The notes beneath the pieces are model-generated. The model was not told the origin of the DNA and ran no database searches. It worked only from the letters and a program-made list of their open reading frames with translations. Positions 50,501-59,500 of a stretch of DNA of 64,000 nucleotides are shown piece by piece (the stretch's first letter is position 1; every line of letters begins with the position of its first letter). Made by a program: the position numbers and the translations under genes. Source of the DNA: Girardinichthys multiradiatus (lineage: Eukaryota > Chordata > Actinopteri > Cyprinodontiformes > Goodeidae); the NCBI RefSeq assembly GCF_021462225.1, contig NC_061802.1, positions 5,103,859-5,167,858 on the forward strand, in the 5' to 3' direction.

Positions 50501-53500
50501 ATTCACGGCCGCTCACCTCCAGCCTTGATCCTGTGTGCAGCAGTGAGGACGCGCCTGCTAGTGACGTCAGTCTAAAGGTAGTTGGAAAACAGTACACCCA
50601 TTACCGTGTACCAGCCTTTAAACATTACCTATCGCACCGGTTCTAATTAGAACTTGCAGTGTTAAAAATACACAACACGTCCGACAAAAACTGGTGAGTT
50701 TGTTAGCACCATTAGAGCAGAGGACAGAGATGAGAGCTTCAGCGTTAGTCTGTAGGTGACAGTAGATTGGAGACCGAACTGAAGGTTGGCTATACTTGCA
50801 GTTTGAGGCGTGTTCCCCAGGTGACAGACCCGGTACCGTTTCTTAATATCAAAGTAATGGAGCGGCTGCCTGACCTAGAACAGAGGGACTGATTGAGGCT
50901 GCATAGTTTTCTCTCTCCAGACCACTGCAAGGAAGACTGGGAAGAAAAAATTCATGAAACATTAGGCCTAGATTTTTCTTCACAAAAATCCCTATTGTAA
51001 AAAAATATAATTGCCCATAATTTGATATTTGGAGGGCCCAGTTCTGGGCAACCCCTCCACCTTGGGCGTGGCACAACTTACCCAGTTGCCCCCCCCTTGT
51101 CAACCGCTGTGGTTGGAAGTACAGTATATCAGTTGTGGGGGGAAAATGTATGCTCTCCAAGCAATGGGGCAATCTTATTCCAAACACTGATTCCTTATGC
51201 TTCTATAAATGTCGTTTTGCTCTCCATTGCAACTAGAAGCCATTCTAGTCAATGCAGTAATTCACACTGGCTCTGTGGTGCTAAGGCATGACGGAGAGCC
51301 CTCCTCCATCATCCGTCAGAGATACTTATCGAGTGTATTTTTTAAAGGATGACGGAGCACAAACCCGTACATTTCAATGGGATTAAAATTCACGAATGTC
51401 GTAGCTGTTGTCGGATGCTTGAACCGATCCTAAACGCAGAAACACATCCAGTGTGAATTGCTGCACAATTTGTGACACACTGACCACAGTCTCTCCTTTG
51501 TGCTCCAGACTTCAAGACAAAGTTCAGGAGACAATCGAGGCTTTGCGGCTGGCAGGAATCAAAGTGTGGGTGTTGACAGGGGACAAACACGAGACAGCGG
51601 TCAGTGTCAGCTTGTCATGTGGCCACTTCCACAGAACTATGAACATCTTGGAGCTTCTGCAGCAGCGCTCCGATAACGAGTGTGCAGAGCAACTCCGCAG
51701 ACTGGCCCGAAGGTGTGTGCCGTTAACTTTTTTTATTTAAACACTGTGAAGCGCCGATCGCCTTGTTCTGCTTTGTTTGTGATTTTCCTAATCATCTTTG
51801 TTCGCAGGTTAAAAGAAGACCACGTTATTCAGCACGGCTTGGTTGTAGACGGGGCTAGTCTGTCTTTAGCATTGAGGGAACATGAGAAGCTCTTTATGGA
51901 AGTGTGTAAAAACTGCTCAGCAGTGCTCTGCTGCCGTATGGCACCACTGCAGAAAGCCAAGGTAAACACCTACTAGCTTATGCTGCATGTCGCATAAGAG
52001 GAGTCTGCTGCTCATAATAAACTGATTTAGATTGAGAAATATTGATCGAACATTGAAATTATAAGTGAGCCTCACCTTCCCTACCTCTGATACTAGTTGG
52101 TGGTGTGTTTTTTTTTAAGCGCTGCTGAGGTAAATTAGTGATACTTATCTGTATTCACTTGTTCTGGGGAGAGTTGTTGCTGAGGAAAAAAGCGTGATCC
52201 AGTGAAGAGGTTTCTGATTGGAGCACATGCTAAATCCCATATTAAAAATGTGTTATTTTATGTGCAGTTGTGTGTTAATTTAATTTGCTATGTAAAGTAG
52301 AACTGTTAAAATAAATGATAAATTCAGTCTTTTCACTGAAACCTGTCAAGCTCCACAACAGGACAGCAATCCCTAACCCAGGAATTGTGCAGAATCAAAA
52401 CATCTATTTTGATGCAACCTTTTTCCTTTCAGGTGGTCCGCCTACTAAAGACTTCTCCAGAAAAACCAATAACATTAGCTATTGGGGATGGAGCAAATGA
52501 TGTCAGTATGATACAAGAAGCTCATGTGGGCATAGGTAAACACATGCACGTACTAAAACAATACAACCCGAGACTGTACGGAAGCTGTGTGGTGATTGGT
52601 GGTCTGAACTACGTGTTTATGCTAAAATCTGCAGGTATCATGGGAAAGGAGGGTCGTCAGGCCGTGAGAAACAGTGACTATGCAATTGCTAGGTTTAAGT
52701 TCTTGGCTAAACTACTGCTGGTCCACGGTCACTTCTACTATATTCGAGTAGCTACTCTTGTACAGTACTTTTTCTACAAGGTATGATTTGGCTCCATTAA
52801 CCAACAATGTTGTCCTCTCACTAGCTTTTCCAACAACAGTTATGCTAATGGTATTGACTTTAAATCAAGAATTAGGAGCTAACATGAGTTGTGTTTAGTA
52901 ATCTGTCTGTTTTCCCTCCTGTATGTATCTAAATATATTTTTTTCACTCTATCTAGAATGTGTGTTTTATTACGCCGCAGTTTTTATACCAGTTCTTCTG
53001 CTTGTTTTCACAACAAGTAAGTCCCATTTAAATATCTATTATCCTATTCTGTAGATGTGTTTTGATGCAGGTTTATCATACTTTAATAAAAATATGAATA
53101 AAAAGGAAGTATCTAGTTAATTTATTCTCATGTTTATAGTGTCTAAGCTTAAATGAGGACTTTGTTGCCCTATTAAGATGACTTAACATCCTTTAAAAGA
53201 TATGTACACCTTTTTTAATTGTCTTTTATTTTGTTCAGTTTGTTGCCTTGTTGTTACTAAAGGTTTGTGTGAAGTTGAGTTGGAGCCAAAACTCTCCGCT
53301 AATAATTTGCTGTTGAAATGATCTATGCCCAATCCAGACTCTGTATGACAGCGTTTACCTGACGCTGTACAACATCTGCTTCACCTCGCTGCCCATCCTT
53401 GTGTACAGTCTGTTTGAGCAGCTGGTCCATCCCGACATCCTGCAGAGTAAACCTGGCCTGTACAGGTGAGGCGCTGTGTACACTAAGCCATGTATTATTC

Positions 53501-56500
53501 CCTTCTAGGAAAGAATCTTTTGTTTTTATGCACTCTGGAAGGAAAAGTAACAGAGACAAGGTCAAATAGGACCTACATGAAGTTCATTAGGACATAAAAC
53601 TGTGATTCATCAAAGTTTGGAAGTGAAACACTGTGTATTTGTTCCACAGAGATATCAGCAAGAACTCTCTGCTGTCTTTCCGGACGTTCCTATACTGGAC
53701 TTTGTTAGGCTTCAGTCACGCCTTTGTCTTTTTCTTTGGGTCCTACATACTGATGGGGGAGGACACAACTCTCATGGGCAACGGACAGGTCTGTCTGCCA
53801 GTCTATAGAAAAATCTATTTACTCTGTAGCTTCCTTAGAAACATTACTTTTGAGAATTGTTTTTATTAAGCTGGTAGTTCGAGCCACAGATCCTAGGTAA
53901 TAAATACAGTTCAGATATTTGTGTTTGTGTGCTTTCAGTGGTACTATTATTAGAGGTAGAGATTACTGCTGCTGTTTCTAAACTGTTCCCTTGATGTTGC
54001 TGTTTTCTATCTTCCTATTTCTTCTGTTCTTTCATTCTCTCTACTCCTGCATCATTTCTTCCATCTTTCTTTCAGTTGGTAGTTTATTTCTAAACGCACT
54101 CACTTTGATTACTCTCTGTTGGTTGTCTTTCCCTCCATCTTTTGTTGATTATGCTTTTTCCTTCTGCCTTCATGCTGTGCATGTCTTCAGATGTTGCGAG
54201 CTAACAGGCAGCTGGTAAGAGTCTGCTCTACAGTTGAATGCATGTCCTTGGGAGGTTAATAGGAGGACTCGTGAGGATTCATCAACATCTTGTCTATTTA
54301 AAATGTTAATAATTCTCTCTAAAATGGACTTAATGGGATTTCTATGCTAAGTAGCTAAATTTCTTACAAATAACAATTCTTACATTATTTCCACAAACCT
54401 CACTTTATTTACCTAAGATTTGTGTGACAGACCAACACAAAGTAGTGGAAGGAAATTTACACATGGTTTTTCATTTTTTTTTACTATGGGTAAAAAAGGG
54501 TTTGCAGATCTTTTGGAATATATCTTTACCAGCTTTGTACATCTACAGACTGAAACTTTTGCCCATTCTTCTTTACAAAATCGCCAGGCTTGGTCAGATT
54601 GGATGAAGAGAATCTGTAAACATTACTTTTAAAGTCAGTTAGTCAGTCATCTTCATACCGCTTCTTCCACAGTGTTGGTCGCGGGGGAGCTGGTGCCTAT
54701 CTCCAGTAGTCTAGGGGCGAGAGTCGGGGTACACCCTGGACAGGTCGCCAGGGCAACACAGACATACACAGGACAAACAACCTGCACACACTTATTTACG
54801 CCTAAGGGCAATTTAGAGAGACCAATTAACCTAACAGGCATGTCTTTGGACTGTGGGAGGAAGCCGGAGTATCTGGTGAGAACCCACGCATGCACGGGGA
54901 GAACATGCAAACTCCATGCAGAAAGACCCCCGGCCGGGAATTGAACCCAGGACCTTCTTGCTGCAAGGCAACAGTGCTACCAACTGCAGTCCACTTTTTA
55001 AGTCTTATCACAAATTCTCAGTTGGATTAAACACAAGAAATTGGACCAATTATACATGTATTTGGGTCTAAACCATTTCACTGTAGCTCTGGATGCATGT
55101 AAAATGTGATTGCCCTATCGGCAGGTTAACCTCCATTCAGATTATGAACTGAACAGAGGGAAACCATGTATCATTTTCTTTTAACTTGACAATTATGTCA
55201 TACCTTGTGTTGGTCTTTTACATAAAGTCCCTTTAACATACATTTTAGTTTGTGTTTGTAAAGTAACAAATTGGAAAAAGGTGGTGTGAGTAGCTTAATG
55301 TATTAATGATGAGCTACAAGAAAATAGTTCAATTTAATGCACAAGTTGCTTTTTAAGAAATATGTTTTAAATAACAGTGAGCCATAACCTTTAAAAAAAT
55401 AATTTTGGAAAAACTCCTTTTCTAGAAGTCAGAGTTTCATTGGCTGTTTTATTCTACTTGCTATTGAGCTTCAGTGTTCAGATTCCAGCAGGTTGTCGGC
55501 ACATTGTGCTTCCCACAGCTCTGGCACAGAAACTATAAGTGGAGCTCGCATAGGAAGACAGAATGAAGCTACAAACACAAAGCAGCAGACAACTTTTTAC
55601 ACCGGGGCTGCTGCCTTTAAGAAGATTCCTCTTCCCTCCAAATATAACCATGGATCCGCTTACATTTTCCTCCCTGTCGCTACACCACACTTCTTTGATT
55701 TTTCTAAAACAGTACTTTAAGTTAAAGCAACTGCACCTGACATATTTGCCATCCATGATCTAATTAAATAAGTGGTTAAAATAAGCTGGATATTCTACCA
55801 CTAACCAAGACTGTGCATGTAAACCAAGCTTCTGTTGCTTTTTGATCATAAAGTCTGATCAGCTGATGATGAAGCTGCTGATGAAGATGAGGCTAATATT
55901 GCAATATGTCTGTTATTATAGATGTTTGGGAACTGGACGTTTGGAACCCTCGTCTTTACTGTTATGGTCATCACTGTCACTTTGAAGGTAAATGACTCTC
56001 AACAAAGCAATTAAATATTTACAGTATTAGTGTCGATGTTTTTAGCACTAATTTCCAAGGTGTTTGGCTCAAAGTACGAGTTTAAGGGCGTTTTTTTTTT
56101 TTTTCTCACCTTTGGTTTTAGTTTGGTCTGAATCAGTTGACGAGTTGGCTAACTTGTAACTTCTTCTAATGGTTTGGTTTCTTTTAAACTAAAATTTTCA
56201 AGCAAATAAAAACCTGTTGCTACAAACCAACACAACAACGTTCAGTCAGTTCATGGGTCAGATGTGTCGGAGGCGGGAGAACTAAATGTAAATTAAGATA
56301 GCAGATGCTTTCTTAATTTACTGCAGAGTATTATTTAAGCAAAATTATCTAAGAAATAAACTGGATGAATTTTGAGAAGACGTGTTGAAAGTTCCATCTG
56401 GCTTTATGCTTTACGAAAAAGGCATGCCCGCATCCCACAATGCAATGCATACCTGAAAGGAAGGTGTTTTGGCTCAAGCTTGGACCAGAGTTTGTTTTAA

Positions 56501-59500
56501 AGTGACTAAACACCACAGGTGTGAAAACAACCTAAGTGAGGAAAACGCAACACCTAACCATTACAGTCTCCGTTAGCTAAAACCTTAGTAACATGGTTTG
56601 GTCTGTAGCGACAGACTGGTCATTTGAAATGAAGGATGTTGAGAGGAGGATGATGTCAGTGGCCATTAACTGCAGAGGATAATTTGTAATAGGTTGTTGG
56701 GGGGCAAGGTCTCATTTATAGCACAGAAGCAGCTTGCTGGAGGTTATTGGTGACCCGGCTGTTCCTGCATCAATCTTTTAACTTGACTTTTATTTTTCCC
56801 AACATTGCAGCTTGCATTAGAGACTCAGTTTTGGACCTGGATGAACCATTTTGTTACGTGGGGCTCAATCGCTTTCTATTTCATCTTCTCTCTCTTTTAC
56901 GGAGGCATTATCTGGTGAGAACATTTATCATTCTGTTTTGCAATTTTCTGCCCTTTTTATGCTGATCAAGCGTCAGTGAAAAGTGGTTTAGAAAAAAATC
57001 TGACAAAAGTGTTTTAAAATTTTTTTTAAAGTAATCAGTGAACCGGTACATTTTGCTTACTTTGAAAAATCTTTGGGTTTTCTTTTGTACAAGTATCACT
57101 GAAGCAGAGTTATCTACCACCCTGTTGAACCCATCAAATCCATTTTCACCACTTGAGCCTGTCTGGCCAAATCACAGACGTCTGGGAGCCATCCTGACAA
57201 TATTGGGCCATTATTGATGGGGTCCCTCTGACATCTGCATTGGTTGTTATACTCTGCTGTTAGGGAATAATAACATTAACGAAGTGCACAACTCTAACTG
57301 ATGGCAGGACCTTAAAGGTCTGGCATTAAAAAGTTTCTCTTTTTCTTCACTTCACAACTGTGTTGTTTGAACTCCCTGCAGGCCGTTCCTGCACACCCAG
57401 GACATGTACTTCGTCTTTGTCCAACTGCTGTCCAGCGGTTCAGCCTGGTTCGCCATCATAATTATCATTATCACCTGCCTCTTTCCTGATGTGGTGAAGA
57501 AGGTCTTCTACAGACATCTGTGTCCCACCAGCACACAGAAGAGTCAGGTAATTATGGGAGGGGCTAAAGCGCCAACAACTAAATATTTAAAAATGCTGTT
57601 TTTTTTTTGTTTTTTTTTAATGTCGTGTGCATTTTGTTGGGTTATAAATTGGTAAATCAGCAGCAACTATCAAATATTTTGCGGTTACTCACAAAATAAA
57701 GTTGCGAATGAAAAACATTTTACAGTCAGATGTTTTAATAAATGGTTTGCAGCAACAGGCTCAAACTAAATCTCATTAAATATCATTGAAATTTCCCCAC
57801 AAAGAAAAAAAAACACTTTGCAGGCATTAAACGGTCTTCTATTGGCAGTGTTAGATATATACGTTAACATATAATATACACTACTCACAAAAAGTCAGGT
57901 TGAAACTTATGGAAAATGTTAAAAGTTCCCATTACAGTGATACTATAGCATGAAGGTAGGGCAATTAAGTGGAAGAATGCGATGGAGATTTCCTTCTCTC
58001 AAACAATCTATGGAAACAGAAGCCAACAACACGGATGGTTATATCACAAGAAAAATGTCTCGGGAACGTATCTCGTGCCCTTCAGCATCAATTACAGCTT
58101 GACAACAACGTCTCCTGCTGTTCACGTGTTGACTTATTGTCTGCTGAGGAATAGCATCCCTCTCTTCTTGAAGAGGTCATAGAAGTTCTGTGGTACAGAG
58201 TTACGAGCCTCTAGACGGAGACTCAGCTGATTCTATTGGTTTTCTATGGGATTCTGGTCTGGAGAAAGTGCAGAACACTCTATTGGAGATACCCGAGTCT
58301 CCAGCAGCCGTTCCCTAATGATGCGACCTTGACGACCTGGAGCATTGTCATCCACGAAGAGGAAATTAGGCCTGTGTTGTTCATGTAGGGGAACAATGAC
58401 TAGATTAAAAATGTTACTCAGGTATATTGGGCTTGTTGCTGTACCATTCTTAAAGTGTTGGGCCGTTCTGCTCTGTGACCCACTGATCCCTCATCCAGTG
58501 TAAATGATCCCTGACCCATGCAAGAAGATGATGCCTGTGCCTGGTGGTGTGGTCAGGTACCCTTGCAGGTCTTCTAGCACGCAGACCACGCGGATGTAAA
58601 CGGTTTTTAATGACCTGATGTGAGACTTGGTCGCCTGTCACCTCTTTAAATGTGTGTACAGTGGAATGTTGATAAATTGTTAGTTGTCATCTTGGTCTCA
58701 TGATGTCAAAATGTGAACAGCAGGATGAGGAGGACTGTTGAAATATTAATTCTGATAGAACCAGGAAATGTATGGGTCGATTCATGGATCAAACACATGT
58801 TGTGAATTTTGCTGTTAAGCTGCTTTTTAGAGAACAGACATTTGTGCAAAAAGTACTGAAACTTTGAACAGTCAGACATGTGCATTCAAAGGTTTTAGGA
58901 ACATCACATTAGGTTCACCTGTAAAGATCATAATGCACTTTAGGGTCATCTTAAAATGTCACCAGAAAGCAGAGTAACCCTAACTTTTTGTGAGCAGTCT
59001 ATATTCCTACGTGTAGTATAAAATTAAAAACTATAATTTCCGATTTATGGGACAAGCCTGGAAGTAAGAAGTAAACCATGTGACGGAAACCCAATACCTA
59101 GACTGCCAGGAAAGTGATCTGTGGTTTGTTTAAGTTTTTGCCGTCACGGTCATGCGTAACCTGCTTCTGTTCATGTTTGCTCCACATGACTTCCCTCTGA
59201 TCGTAAGGAAAGCCCACAGTGTCACCTCTGCTCTTACTTGATCAATTTGACCATCTGGAGATGATTTATGTCTTAGTTCTTACTTTGATTCTTAGCTTGT
59301 TTCTCAGGAAGAAAATGAACCAACCTTTCCAGTCCTGTGTGCTCTTTGTAGTTTCTGTTTCAGTCTCCATCCTGTTTGTTTTCAGTGAGTGTGAACATAG
59401 GTGCGAGTTGTGTGTTTTTAAAAGGGTCAGTGTGTGAGAGAAAGAGCTTGATTTCTAACCTCTCTGTGTCTGTGTGTTCTTCATCTCACCCTTTGTTTGT

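Noticed and set aside
50562..50569. Perfect TGACGTCA (CRE-like) in intron 18
   Set aside because: An 8-mer in 64 kb is weak evidence without conservation or chromatin data.
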